Origin: Peptoniphilus_A genitalis
GTDB lineage: Bacteria; Bacillota; Clostridia; Tissierellales; Peptoniphilaceae
Direction: 5' to 3' (one strand)
Assembly (NCBI RefSeq): GCF_949769225.1
Contig: NZ_CATKPB010000001.1
DNA: 64,000 bases
Shown here: positions 1 to 9,188 of the stretch, piece after piece
Position numbering within the stretch: position 1 is the first letter of the stretch
Layout: every line of letters starts with the position of its first letter
Position numbers and translations under genes: made by a program
Notes under the pieces: model-generated
What the model saw: only the letters and a program-made list of their open reading frames with translations
Databases searched by the model: none
Told to the model about the DNA's origin: nothing

Positions 1-824
1 CTAAGAAGATTTTATACGTGACAAGTGAGCAATTTACCAACGAGCTCATAAATTCAATCCAAACTAATAAAAATGAAGAATTTAGAAACAAGTACAGGAA
101 GGTTGACCTTCTACTAATTGACGATATCCAGTTTATAGCTGATAAGGACAGGACTCAGGAAGAATTTTTCCATACCTTTAATGAGCTCCACGAGCAAAAT
201 AAGCAAATTGTCCTAACATCTGATAAACCACCTAAGGATATTAAGAGTCTCGAAGAAAGGCTTATTTCTAGGTTTGCTTGGGGTCTCGTAGTAGATATTG
301 GACCACCAGACCTTGAAACTAGGATTGCAATTTTGAGAAAAAAGGCAGATTCTGAAGGTTTTGAGGTATCTCAAGAGGTAATGACCTTTATAGCAGAGAA
401 TGTAAGGAGTAACATTAGGGAGCTAGAAGGGGCATTATCCAGAGTTATGGCCTATTCTAAGCTTACAGATTCAGATATTTCCGTTGAATCTGCTGCCATA
501 GTCCTTAGGGATATCTACGAAACTAAGGCAAAAAAACAAATTACTGCTGAATATATTAAGGCAGAAGTTGCTAAAAAATACGGACTAAATCTTGATGATT
601 TTAATTCTAGAAAAAGGACCAAGGCCATAGCCTATCCAAGACAAATAGCCATGTATATAACAAGAGAACTAACTGATCTTAGTCTTCCTAAGATAGGAGA
701 TGTCTTTGGGGGCCGTGACCACTCTACTGTTATTCATGCTTACGATAAAATAAGCAAGGATTTGGAAGAAGATCCTATATTTAAAATTGAGATTACTAAT
801 TTAATAAAAGAGATTAAATCTTAG
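1..824 (+). CDS. dnaA: Chromosomal replication initiator DnaA (5' end outside window)
   Basis: DnaA is the AAA+ ATPase that binds DnaA boxes and opens oriC. The reading frame is open from base 3, so the gene begins before the window and about 274 C-terminal codons are seen. Visible motifs are Walker B (LLLIDDIQFI), sensor 1 (QIVLTSDKPP), the box VII arginine-finger segment (RLISRF), the sensor 2 region (RELEGALSRV) and the C-terminal DNA-binding domain with GRDHSTVIHAYDKI. The N-terminal domains and Walker A are cut off by the window edge. It is followed by an origin-like spacer and dnaN, the standard Firmicutes arrangement. The identification is secure. Confidence 0.97.
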   Translation, partial: KKILYVTSEQFTNELINSIQTNKNEEFRNKYRKVDLLLIDDIQFIADKDRTQEEFFHTFNELHEQNKQIVLTSDKPPKDIKSLEERLISRFAWGLVVDIGPPDLETRIAILRKKADSEGFEVSQEVMTFIAENVRSNIRELEGALSRVMAYSKLTDSDISVESAAIVLRDIYETKAKKQITAEYIKAEVAKKYGLNLDDFNSRKRTKAIAYPRQIAMYITRELTDLSLPKIGDVFGGRDHSTVIHAYDKISKDLEEDPIFKIEITNLIKEIKS

Positions 825-972
825 CTGTTGATAAGTTTTTGTAAGTGTCAATCTTATCCACAACTTATCAAGAATAAATTTTATTGAAACTCATAAGTTT
901 AGGGAACTTATTAACAAATCCACAGGCCCTACTACTATTACTAATTAATATACTATTTTCTAGGAGGAAAAA
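825..972. other. Candidate replication origin (dnaA-dnaN spacer)
   Basis: This AT-rich spacer of 148 bases between dnaA and dnaN holds a perfect DnaA box TTATCCACA at 854-862. A one-mismatch box lies on the opposite strand at 826-834 (TGTTGATAA), and a weaker AAATCCACA sits at 916-924. The last is followed by the GC-rich step GGCCC and a triplet run. Bacillus and relatives unwind their origin downstream of dnaA with this same order of elements. The dnaN ribosome site AGGAGG lies at the right end. Origin function is inferred from motifs and position. Confidence 0.75.
916..952 (+). promoter_or_regulatory. DnaA box, GC step and DnaA-trio-like unwinding element
   Basis: From 916 the strand reads a box-like AAATCCACA, then GGCCC, then TACTACTATTACTAATTA. 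Read 3' to 5' on the complementary strand, the triplets are GAT GAT GAT AAT GAT TAA, which fits the DnaA-trio repeat (3'-GAT-5') known from the Bacillus subtilis basal origin unwinding region. Order and spacing match that model. The upstream box has two mismatches at its 5' end, so binding strength is uncertain. Confidence 0.65.
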
Positions 973-2067
973 ATGCTAATAAAGGTTAACAGAAAAGAAC
1001 TGACAAAACATATTTCCATAGTTCAAAAAGCAATTTCTCAAAGAACGACTATGCAAATACTTGAAGGTATAAAAATATCAGCTAAAAACAACAGCTTAAC
1101 TCTTACTGCAACTGACACAGAAATAAGCATAAAGACAGAACTTAATGCCATTGTTGAAAGAGAAGGCGATATAGTAATAAATTCAAGACTCTTTGGCGAT
1201 ATTATAAGAAAACTTGAAAATGACATTATAAATATAAATGTAGAAAATTACATGATGAACCTTAAATGTGGGGATTCAATATTTAACTTATCCACACAAA
1301 AGGCTGATGAATATCCTGACCTACCTAAGGTAGAAGAAAATATTTCTATAGATATATCTGCTAAGGACTTAAAAAATATTGTAAAGAAGACTACTTTTGC
1401 AGTTTCCAATGACGAATCTAGAATTGTCTTTACAGGTGTCCTAATGGATATAAAGAAAAGCTACATTAATTTTGTTGCCCTAGATGGTTTTAGGATGGCA
1501 ATTCAAAGACTTGAAAAGGAAACTGGAATAGAAAATTCTATTATTATCCCTTCAAGATCCTTAAATGAACTTGTAAAGATTATTGATGATGAAGAAGATC
1601 TTAAGTTAAATATTTCAAGAAATAATATTGTCTTTAAATTCAATAATACTGTATTTTATTCAACTTTATTAAGTGGAGACTTCTTTAGCTACAGTGCTCT
1701 TCTAAGAGATGAACACAAGATTTCTACATCTGTATCAAAAAGAGAATTCCAACTTGCAGTGGAAAGGGCATCTCTTCTTGCAAGAGAAGACAGGGCTAAC
1801 CTAATAAAGTTAAATGTTAAGGAAAATTACATTGATATAAAGAGTAATTCCGAAATTGGAGATGTTTTTGAAAAGGTTAAGACATCAGAACACGATGAAA
1901 GTTTAGATATTGCTTTTAATTCAAGATATATTTTAGATGGAGTTAAGATTCTTGAATCAGAAGAAATTGTCCTTAATTTCACTGACTCAGTAAACCCACT
2001 AATAATTACAGAAGCAGAAAATGATTCCTATATATATCTTGTCTTACCAGTAAGACTTGCGGGGTAA
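973..2067 (+). CDS. dnaN: DNA polymerase III sliding clamp, beta subunit
   Basis: This 364-residue protein has the usual length of the beta clamp. The clamp is a ring-shaped dimer that tethers the replicative polymerase to DNA. The sequence begins with the conserved clamp domain (VNRKELTKHISIVQKAI) and ends with the typical YLVLPVRLA tail that forms the partner-binding pocket. The start is supported by AGGAGG at 962-967, five bases before the ATG. It lies directly after the origin spacer and is followed two bases later by the S4 gene, so dnaN, the S4 gene and recF look like one transcription unit. Confidence 0.97.
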   Translation: MLIKVNRKELTKHISIVQKAISQRTTMQILEGIKISAKNNSLTLTATDTEISIKTELNAIVEREGDIVINSRLFGDIIRKLENDIININVENYMMNLKCGDSIFNLSTQKADEYPDLPKVEENISIDISAKDLKNIVKKTTFAVSNDESRIVFTGVLMDIKKSYINFVALDGFRMAIQRLEKETGIENSIIIPSRSLNELVKIIDDEEDLKLNISRNNIVFKFNNTVFYSTLLSGDFFSYSALLRDEHKISTSVSKREFQLAVERASLLAREDRANLIKLNVKENYIDIKSNSEIGDVFEKVKTSEHDESLDIAFNSRYILDGVKILESEEIVLNFTDSVNPLIITEAENDSYIYLVLPVRLAG

Positions 2068-2069
2068 TT

Positions 2070-2282
2070 ATGGAAACTATAAAAATAAACACTGAGTTTA
2101 TAAAACTAGACTCCTTCCTTAAGTTAACAAACCTTTGTGAATCAGGTGGACTTGCCAAGACCCTAATTCAAGAAGGTGAAGTTATGGTTAATGGAGAAGT
2201 AGAAACTAGGAGAGGAAAAAAATTATACAAGGGAGATAAAATTTCTTTCCAAGGAAATGACTTTATTATTGGTGAAAAATGA
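2070..2282 (+). CDS. S4-domain RNA-binding protein, YaaA-like
   Basis: This 70-residue protein consists almost entirely of an S4 RNA-binding fold, with the segments FLKLTNLCESGGLAKTLI, GEVMVNGEVETRRGKKLYKGD and a final beta strand. A small S4 protein sits between dnaN and recF in many Firmicutes (YaaA of Bacillus subtilis, linked to ribosome assembly). It starts two bases after dnaN and overlaps recF by four bases (ATGA), implying translational coupling. The family call is firm by sequence and synteny. The exact RNA target is not known from sequence. Confidence 0.9.
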   Translation: METIKINTEFIKLDSFLKLTNLCESGGLAKTLIQEGEVMVNGEVETRRGKKLYKGDKISFQGNDFIIGEK

Positions 2283-3352
2283 AACTCAAGCATCTAAGAC
2301 TTTTTAATTTTAGAAATTACAAGGGTTTAGATTTTGTTCCAGGTGAAAATATAAATGTTCTCTATGGTCTAAATGCTTCAGGAAAGACCAACTTGTTGGA
2401 ATCTATTTACATGTCTATAAGGGCGACTTCCTTTAGGAGCTTAAAGGATTTTGATCTTATTAATATAGATGAAAATTTCTCAAGCATCATTACAAGATAT
2501 ATGACAGAAGACTACAAGGACGACTATAGGATTGAAATTTCAAAGTTTGAAAACAAAAAACTTTTTATAAATGACGACAAGGTAAATACTAAAGAATACA
2601 GAAAATCAAGATTCGTGGTACTTTTCAATCCTGAAGATCTAAATATAATAAAATATTCACCCAAGGAAAGAAGAAAATTCTTAGACGATTTGCTTTCAAA
2701 TATTGACCTAAACTACGATTTTTATATTTACAAGTACAGGAGGCTCCTCTTTGAGAGAAACAAACTTCTCAAGATGAACATGGACAGAAACCTATTAGAT
2801 GTCTATGACAGAGAAATCGTAAGAAATGGGACAAAAATAATTATAATGAGGCTAAAGACTATTAAGAAGTTAAACGAAATTGCCAAAAAACATTATAAAA
2901 ATTTATCGGGAGACGACTTAAATATAACTTACCTATCCACAGTTCCTGTCTTTGTTGACGAGGAGGAACTTATGGAAAATTATTTTAGGATATTAAAAGA
3001 ATCTCTCCCAAAGGACCTTGAGAAAAGATACACAACAATTGGACCCCACAGGGATGACTTGGACTTCAAGATAAATAAATTTTCATCTAAGTCCTATGGA
3101 TCTCAAGGAGAACAAAGATCTATAGTCTTGAGTTTAAAATTAGCTGAAGCAGATCTCATAAGAGATTTATATAAAACAAAGCCTCTACTTTTACTTGACG
3201 ATGTCTTTTCAGAAATTGACTACAAGAGAAGTAGATACTTATTACATTCACTAAAAGATTTACAGACCTTTATCACCACAACTGAGGCAGACGAATTTTT
3301 AAAATCTGTTGATGCCAATTTTTATAGGGTGAGCCAAGGTAGAATTTTGTAA
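2279..3352 (+). CDS. recF: DNA replication and repair protein RecF
   Basis: RecF is an SMC-like ATPase that loads RecA at single-strand gaps. The 357-residue protein shows Walker A at residues 30-37 (GLNASGKT), the ABC signature region (GSQGEQRSIVLSLKLAEADLI, split by this reader as GSQGEQRS then LKLAEADLI) and Walker B with PLLLLDDVFSEID near the C-terminus. It begins inside the stop codon of the S4 gene and ends 16 bases before gyrB. Position in the dnaN-S4-recF-gyrB series agrees with the call. Confidence 0.97.
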   Translation: MKLKHLRLFNFRNYKGLDFVPGENINVLYGLNASGKTNLLESIYMSIRATSFRSLKDFDLINIDENFSSIITRYMTEDYKDDYRIEISKFENKKLFINDDKVNTKEYRKSRFVVLFNPEDLNIIKYSPKERRKFLDDLLSNIDLNYDFYIYKYRRLLFERNKLLKMNMDRNLLDVYDREIVRNGTKIIIMRLKTIKKLNEIAKKHYKNLSGDDLNITYLSTVPVFVDEEELMENYFRILKESLPKDLEKRYTTIGPHRDDLDFKINKFSSKSYGSQGEQRSIVLSLKLAEADLIRDLYKTKPLLLLDDVFSEIDYKRSRYLLHSLKDLQTFITTTEADEFLKSVDANFYRVSQGRIL

Positions 3353-3368
3353 AAGAATAGGAGAAAAA

Positions 3369-5282
3369 ATGGCAAAGGATAAAAGACACTATGACGCGTC
3401 GGATATACAGGTCTTAGAAGGACTAGATCCCGTTAGAAAAAGACCGGGTATGTATATTGGATCTACTGGACCAAGAGGTCTACACCACTTAGTTTATGAG
3501 ATTGTAGATAACTCTATTGACGAGGCTCTTGCCGGTATATGTGATCATATTATTATTAAAATAAACAAGAATGGAAGCGTTGAAATAACTGATAATGGTT
3601 CAGGTATACCAGTTGATATCCATCCACAAACAGGAAAGTCTACAGTAGAAACTGTACTTACAATCCTTCACGCAGGTGGTAAGTTTGACAACTCTGCCTA
3701 CAAGGTTTCTGGTGGACTTCACGGTGTTGGTGTATCTGTAGTTAACGCCCTTTCCAACAAATTAGTTGCAACTGTAAAAAGAAATGGAAAAATCTACAGA
3801 CAAGAATTCGCAAGGGGAATTAGAAAAAGTGACCTTGAAGTTATTGGGGAAACTAACATAGATGAAACTGGTACAACAATTTACTTTGAACCAGATGATA
3901 CAATCTTTGAAACAGTAGAATTTTCTGACGAAGTTTTAGCTAAGAGATTTAGGGAGATGGCCTTCCTAAATAAGGGAATAAAAATTGAATTTATAGATGA
4001 GAGAAAAGACCTAAAGGAAGTCTTTCATTATGAAGGCGGAATCAAATCCTTTGTTGAATTTATAAATGCAAAGAAAAAGCCAGTACATGATGAAATCATC
4101 TACATAGATGAAATTAGGGAAGAGACAGCAGTTGAAATTGCTATCCAATACACAGATTCCTATTCAGAAGTTGTGCTTTCTTTCGCAAACAATATTAATA
4201 CTGAAGAAGGTGGAACCCACCTATCAGGTTTTAGGTCAGCCCTAACAAGAACCCTAAATGATTATGGTAGAAAAAATAACATTATAAAGGAAAAGGAAGA
4301 AAACCTATCTGGTGAAGACGTAAGAGAAGGTATTTCTGCAGTTATAAGTGTAAAACTACCTGATCCACAATTTGAAGGACAAACTAAGGGAAAACTTGGA
4401 AATTCAGAAACTAGAGGAATTGTAGACTCAGTTTTATCTGAAGATCTAGCAGTTTTCTTAGAAGAAAATCCAAGAGTTGGAAAGCAAATCCTAGACAAGG
4501 CCCTATCAGCAAGACGTGCAAGAGAAGCAGCTAGAAAGGCAAGAGACTTAACAAGAAAGAAAAATAATCTTGAGTCTATGACTCTACCTGGTAAGCTTGC
4601 AGATTGTCAAAACGACGATCCAAAGAGAAATGAAATCTTCCTAGTCGAAGGTAATTCCGCTGGTGGTTCTGCTAAAGACGGCAGGGACTCAGCCTACCAA
4701 GCAATCCTACCTCTTAGGGGTAAGATTATGAACGTTGAAAAGGCAAGACTTGATAGGATGCTAAACTCTTCAGAAATTCGTGCCATGATAACAGCCTTTG
4801 GAACAGGAATTGGAGAAGAATTTGATTTAGAAAAACTAAGATACGACAAGATCATAATCATGACCGATGCCGACGTTGACGGTGCTCACATTATGACTCT
4901 TTTACTCACATTCTTCTTTAGATACATGAAGCCACTTATAGAAGAGGGCCACGTTTATGTTGCCCAAGCTCCACTTTATGGAATTGAAAAGGGAACTAAG
5001 ATTTTAAGATATTGTCACAATGAAAAGGAACTTAGACTTGCCCTAAAGGAATACAAGGACTCTAAGGTAAACATAAAGAGGTACAAGGGTCTTGGAGAAA
5101 TGGACCCAGAACAACTTTGGGAAACAACAATGAACCCAGACAATAGACTTCTTTTAAAGGTAAATATTGACGACTTAGCAGAGGCTGATGACACCTTCTC
5201 AATCCTAATGGGAACAGAAGTTGAACCAAGAAGAGACTTTATAACAGAAAATGCAGTTTACGCTGATTATATAGATGCATAG
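3369..5282 (+). CDS. gyrB: DNA gyrase subunit B
   Basis: GyrB is the ATPase half of gyrase, which introduces negative supercoils. The 637-residue protein has the GHKL ATP site (EIVDNSIDEALAG), the transducer region, and the TOPRIM metal site formed by E427 (EGNSAGGSA) and the DADVDG motif from residue 500. The C-terminal end YADYIDA is usual for GyrB of Gram-positive bacteria. AGGAG precedes the ATG. gyrA follows nine bases after the stop. No unusual substitution is evident at the key catalytic motifs. Confidence 0.98.
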   Translation: MAKDKRHYDASDIQVLEGLDPVRKRPGMYIGSTGPRGLHHLVYEIVDNSIDEALAGICDHIIIKINKNGSVEITDNGSGIPVDIHPQTGKSTVETVLTILHAGGKFDNSAYKVSGGLHGVGVSVVNALSNKLVATVKRNGKIYRQEFARGIRKSDLEVIGETNIDETGTTIYFEPDDTIFETVEFSDEVLAKRFREMAFLNKGIKIEFIDERKDLKEVFHYEGGIKSFVEFINAKKKPVHDEIIYIDEIREETAVEIAIQYTDSYSEVVLSFANNINTEEGGTHLSGFRSALTRTLNDYGRKNNIIKEKEENLSGEDVREGISAVISVKLPDPQFEGQTKGKLGNSETRGIVDSVLSEDLAVFLEENPRVGKQILDKALSARRAREAARKARDLTRKKNNLESMTLPGKLADCQNDDPKRNEIFLVEGNSAGGSAKDGRDSAYQAILPLRGKIMNVEKARLDRMLNSSEIRAMITAFGTGIGEEFDLEKLRYDKIIIMTDADVDGAHIMTLLLTFFFRYMKPLIEEGHVYVAQAPLYGIEKGTKILRYCHNEKELRLALKEYKDSKVNIKRYKGLGEMDPEQLWETTMNPDNRLLLKVNIDDLAEADDTFSILMGTEVEPRRDFITENAVYADYIDA

Positions 5283-5291
5283 GAGTAAACC

Positions 5292-7721
5292 ATGAGTGAA
5301 AATAATATTATAGAATCAGGAATACTTGATGTAGATATTAATAAAAAGATGAGGTCTTCTTATCTTGATTATTCAATGTCTGTAATTGTTGCAAGGGCAC
5401 TTCCTGATGTACGTGATGGACTAAAACCAGTCCACAGAAGAATTTTATATGGAATGCAGGGACTTAATCTTGCATCCAATGGACCTTACAGAAAGTCAGC
5501 AAGACTTGTTGGGGATGTAATGGGTAAGTATCACCCTCATGGTGACTCATCTATTTACGAAGCAACAGTTAGACTTGCACAAGACTTTAACACAAGATAC
5601 ACCCTAGTTGATGGCCAAGGTAACTTTGGTAACATTGACGGTGACGGGGCTGCGGCTATGCGTTATACAGAAGTTAGGATGACTAAGCTTGCAGAAGAAA
5701 TGCTAAGGGATATAAATAAGGAAACTGTTGATTTTGTTCCAAACTTTGATGAAAACGAAAAGGAACCTACTATACTTCCAGCAAGATTCCCAAATCTTTT
5801 GGTAAATGGATCTTCTGGTATCGCCGTAGGTATGGCGACAAATATGGCTCCACACAATATGAATGAGTCCATTGACGGAATAATTGCCTACATTGACAAT
5901 GATGAAATTTCAATTTCTGAACTTAACCAAATAATCAAGGGACCAGACTTTCCTACAGGAGCCCAAATTATGGGAACTGAAGGGATAAAGGAAGCCTATG
6001 AAACTGGAAGGGGAAAGATAACTGTAAGGGCAGTTGCTGAAATCAAATCCTTTAAGAACAATCGTGAAAAAATTGTAATAACAGAACTTCCTTACCAAGT
6101 TAACAAGTCTGCACTTATTATGAAAATTGCAGAACTTGCAAAGAACAAGGATATTGATGGAATTTCAAATATAACTGATGCTTCAAATAGAAAGGGCATC
6201 AACATAATTGTTGAACTAAAAAGAGATGCTAACGCAGAAGTTGTTTTAAATAAGCTTTACAAAAACACTCAAATGCAAACAACTTTTGGAATCATAAATC
6301 TTGCCTTAGTAAATGGAAGACCAGAAATCCTAAACCTAAAGCAAATTATTAGATATTATGTAGACCACCAAGTTGAAGTTGTAACTAGAAGAACAAAGTT
6401 TGACTTAGACAAGGCAGAAAAGAGAGCCCACATAGTTGAAGGTCTATTTATAGCTCTTGACAATATTGATAGGATTATAAAAATTGTTAGGGGATCTAAG
6501 GACGACAAGGAAGCAAAGGAAAAGTTCTACGAAGAATTTAAATTAACAGAAGAACAATCTCAAGCTATCTTGGATATGAGAATTAGAAGACTTACAGGAC
6601 TTGAAAGAGATAGACTTGAAGCTGAATATGAAAAACTTCAAGCTGATATCAAGTGGTTTAAGGAAATCTTAGAAAATAATGATGTTCTTATGAACCTAAT
6701 CAAGGAAGAACTTCTTGAAATAAAAGAAAAATATGGTGACTTAAGAAGAACTGTAATTTCACATGCTAGAACTGACATAGAGATCGAAGATATTATAAAG
6801 AAAGAAGATGTTGTTATAACTCTTACTCAATTTGGTTATATCAAGAGAATGAGTGAGGGAACTTATAAGCCACAAAAAAGAGGTGGCAGGGGAGTTTCTT
6901 CTGGCAATATGAGGGACAAGGATTTTGTCAAAGAATTGTTTGTCACATCTACTCATGATATGATTTTATTCTTCACATCTCTTGGAAATGTCTTTAAGTT
7001 AAAGGCTTATGAAATTCCAGAAGACTCTAGGACATCAAGGGGTACTGCAATAATTAACCTACTTGATTTAGATGAAGATGAGAGGGTAACTTCCATAATA
7101 CCTGTTAAGGAATATGACCCAGACCTTAATTTCTTAATGGTAACTGAAAAGGGACTTATTAAGAGGACACCATTTAAGGATTATAAAAATATTAGAAAAT
7201 CTGGTATCATTGCTATAAAATTAAATGAAGGCGACAAATTAATCGACGTTCATTTGACTAAAGATGATGAAGATGTAATACTTGTAACTAAAAAGGGTCT
7301 ATCAATTAGATTTAATGAAGAACAAGTTAGAAAATCTGGAAGAAACTCCATGGGAGTTAAGTCCATGGACCTTGATAAGGATGACATTGTAGTTTCATCT
7401 GATCTTGTAGTAGATGACAAGTACCTTCTTGTTATATCAGAAAATGGTTATGGAAAATTAACTGAAATAGATAAATACAGACCACAAAACAGGGGTGGAA
7501 AGGGACTTCTAACTTACAAGATTACTAATAAAACTGGAGATGTTGCATCAGCTGCGGTAGTAGAAAAAGAAGACGACGTTATGATAATTGCAAATTCTGG
7601 AATTATTATAAGAATTCTAACTGAAGACATCTCAGTCCAAGGAAGAAACACATCTGGTGTTAAACTTATGAATTTGACAGATGCAAAAGTTGTAGCTGTT
7701 GCAAATTATATTGGAGACTAG
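5292..7721 (+). CDS. gyrA: DNA gyrase subunit A
   Basis: GyrA cuts and rejoins DNA. The active-site tyrosine is Y125 in AAAMRYTEVRM. The quinolone-resistance region reads HPHGDSSIYEATVRLAQ, with Ser at residue 86 and Glu at 90. These are the wild-type residues of many Firmicutes, so no classical resistance substitution is seen. The C-terminal domain contains the GyrA-box type repeat (QKRGGRGVSSG) and several beta-pinwheel blades. The 809-residue length is normal. It lies nine bases after gyrB, and a small STAS gene follows nine bases after the stop. Confidence 0.98.
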   Translation: MSENNIIESGILDVDINKKMRSSYLDYSMSVIVARALPDVRDGLKPVHRRILYGMQGLNLASNGPYRKSARLVGDVMGKYHPHGDSSIYEATVRLAQDFNTRYTLVDGQGNFGNIDGDGAAAMRYTEVRMTKLAEEMLRDINKETVDFVPNFDENEKEPTILPARFPNLLVNGSSGIAVGMATNMAPHNMNESIDGIIAYIDNDEISISELNQIIKGPDFPTGAQIMGTEGIKEAYETGRGKITVRAVAEIKSFKNNREKIVITELPYQVNKSALIMKIAELAKNKDIDGISNITDASNRKGINIIVELKRDANAEVVLNKLYKNTQMQTTFGIINLALVNGRPEILNLKQIIRYYVDHQVEVVTRRTKFDLDKAEKRAHIVEGLFIALDNIDRIIKIVRGSKDDKEAKEKFYEEFKLTEEQSQAILDMRIRRLTGLERDRLEAEYEKLQADIKWFKEILENNDVLMNLIKEELLEIKEKYGDLRRTVISHARTDIEIEDIIKKEDVVITLTQFGYIKRMSEGTYKPQKRGGRGVSSGNMRDKDFVKELFVTSTHDMILFFTSLGNVFKLKAYEIPEDSRTSRGTAIINLLDLDEDERVTSIIPVKEYDPDLNFLMVTEKGLIKRTPFKDYKNIRKSGIIAIKLNEGDKLIDVHLTKDDEDVILVTKKGLSIRFNEEQVRKSGRNSMGVKSMDLDKDDIVVSSDLVVDDKYLLVISENGYGKLTEIDKYRPQNRGGKGLLTYKITNKTGDVASAAVVEKEDDVMIIANSGIIIRILTEDISVQGRNTSGVKLMNLTDAKVVAVANYIGD

Positions 7722-7729
7722 GAGGCCTT

Positions 7730-8041
7730 ATGGAATTTAAATTAGAGGCAAAAAATACTGATGAATTTTTAGTATTGTATCCAAAGGGAGAACTTGACGT
7801 TTATAATACAAAAAATTTTAAGGAAAAAACTATAAAGTTTTATGAAAAGGATAAAAAGGATATCTTATTTGACTGTAAAGATCTAGAATACCTGGACTCA
7901 ACAGGTCTTGGTTCTCTTATCTACATCCTAAAGGAAGTGGAAAAAGAAGACCATAAAATTGTAATTGAAAACCTAAATCCTTCAATAATGAAACTCTTTA
8001 AGATAACAAAACTTGAAGATATGTTTGAAATCAGGGGGTAA
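7730..8041 (+). CDS. STAS-domain anti-sigma factor antagonist (SpoIIAA/RsbV type)
   Basis: This 103-residue single-domain protein has the STAS fold. The probable phosphorylated serine is S57 in the motif LDSTGLGSL, as in SpoIIAA and RsbV. In those systems the unphosphorylated antagonist binds the anti-sigma kinase and frees the sigma factor. GGAGG precedes the ATG. It is followed directly by an anti-sigma-like gene and a SigB/SigF-type sigma gene, so the three form a partner-switching module. Whether it belongs to the SpoIIA or Rsb branch cannot be decided here. Confidence 0.85.
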   Translation: MEFKLEAKNTDEFLVLYPKGELDVYNTKNFKEKTIKFYEKDKKDILFDCKDLEYLDSTGLGSLIYILKEVEKEDHKIVIENLNPSIMKLFKITKLEDMFEIRG

Positions 8042-8042
8042 T

Positions 8043-8393
8043 ATGGATACTTTAAAATATCAAATACCCAATGACGCCAAATATTTTTCTACAGTTAGGC
8101 TTATGCTTTCTGGCATCTTAAATATCCTAAATAGGGACATTGAAGAAATAGAAGATATAAAAATGGCTGTGACAGAAAGTTTAAATATTTGTCACGAGTT
8201 AACTGAAGATGACCACATAGACTTGGTCTTTGAAATAGAAGAAGATAAAAATATTAAAATTTGTGTAAGTGAAATTAGCGAGGAAAAATTAGAAGCATCT
8301 GAAGACCTATCTCTTGCAAAGACTATTATAGACTGTCTTGTAGATGAATCTCATTTTGATGGAAGTAAATTTATTTTATCTAAAAAATTATAA
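8043..8393 (+). CDS. Anti-sigma factor, RsbW/SpoIIAB-like, with a degenerate ATP site
   Basis: The best start is the ATG at 8043, one base after the STAS stop, with GGGGG just upstream. It gives 116 residues. An N-box-like helix is visible (MAVTESLNICHEL). However, the usual DxGxG loop of GHKL kinases is not recognisable: the equivalent stretch reads CVSEISEEKLEASEDLSL before the helix SLAKTIIDCLVDE. The context between an antagonist and a sigma gene argues strongly for an anti-sigma role. Kinase activity is doubtful from sequence. Confidence 0.7.
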   Translation: MDTLKYQIPNDAKYFSTVRLMLSGILNILNRDIEEIEDIKMAVTESLNICHELTEDDHIDLVFEIEEDKNIKICVSEISEEKLEASEDLSLAKTIIDCLVDESHFDGSKFILSKKL

Positions 8394-8402
8394 GGGTCTG
8401 TT

Positions 8403-9188
8403 ATGAATTTAAAAGAATACAACAATTTAGATAGAAGACTAACAAAGGAAGAGAGAAAGGACCTCTTTAAGGAATATCACGAGACAAAAGATCAAGAAAT
8501 AAGAGATATCCTTATAGAGGAACACCTCTACATTGCAGAAATCCTATCTAAAAAATATACAGGCAGGGGAATAGATTATGACGACATCTACCAGGTGGCA
8601 TCAATTGGTCTAATCTATGCCATTGAAAGATACGACCCTGAAAAGGGATTTGAATTTTCTTCCTTTGCCACTCCAACAATAATTGGAGAAATAAAAAAAT
8701 ATTTTAGGGACAATGGGTGGACTATTAGGGTCCCAAGGAGAATCCAAGAACTTTCAAAGAAAATTTCCAATGCAACTGTGAGCCTTTCACAAAAGTATCA
8801 AAAGACACCTACTATAGACGAGATTGCAGAGTATTTGGACTCAACACCAGAAGAAGTCATGGAGGCCATGGAAGCATCCAAGGTTTACACACCACAATCT
8901 CTCGATGTCACTTATGAATCTGGAGATGAAAGTGAAGTCAACCTATCTGACTTAATTGGAGTGGAAGAAGCCTACTTTGACAAGATAGAATCCAATGACT
9001 TCTTTAAGAAGGCTATGGAGAACTTAGACGAAGTTGAGAGGACTATTCTAATTGACAGATACTTTAACAAGAAGACCCAAGTTGTAATTGCAAAGAAATT
9101 AAATATTTCTCAAATGACAGTTTCAAGGATTGAGAAGAAGGTCTTGGAAAAGATGAGAAAAGAAGTCGCTAAGACTATGGAGGTATAA
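8403..9188 (+). CDS. RNA polymerase sigma factor, SigB/SigF/SigG type
   Basis: This 261-residue group 3 sigma factor has region 2 (RGIDYDDIYQVASIGLIYAI and FSSFATPTIIGEIKKYFRD), region 3 (IRVPRRIQELSKKI) and a region 4 helix-turn-helix near the C-terminus (TQVVIAKKLNISQMTVSRIEK). It is preceded by its presumed antagonist and anti-sigma genes. It overlaps the following membrane protein gene by one base (TAATG). The combination matches both spoIIA and rsbVW-sigB operons. The target promoters were not identified. Confidence 0.92.
   Translation: MNLKEYNNLDRRLTKEERKDLFKEYHETKDQEIRDILIEEHLYIAEILSKKYTGRGIDYDDIYQVASIGLIYAIERYDPEKGFEFSSFATPTIIGEIKKYFRDNGWTIRVPRRIQELSKKISNATVSLSQKYQKTPTIDEIAEYLDSTPEEVMEAMEASKVYTPQSLDVTYESGDESEVNLSDLIGVEEAYFDKIESNDFFKKAMENLDEVERTILIDRYFNKKTQVVIAKKLNISQMTVSRIEKKVLEKMRKEVAKTMEV

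Noticed and set aside
4262..4498. 78-codon open frame on the minus strand of gyrB
   Set aside because: No ribosome site and antisense to a fully conserved gyrase domain.
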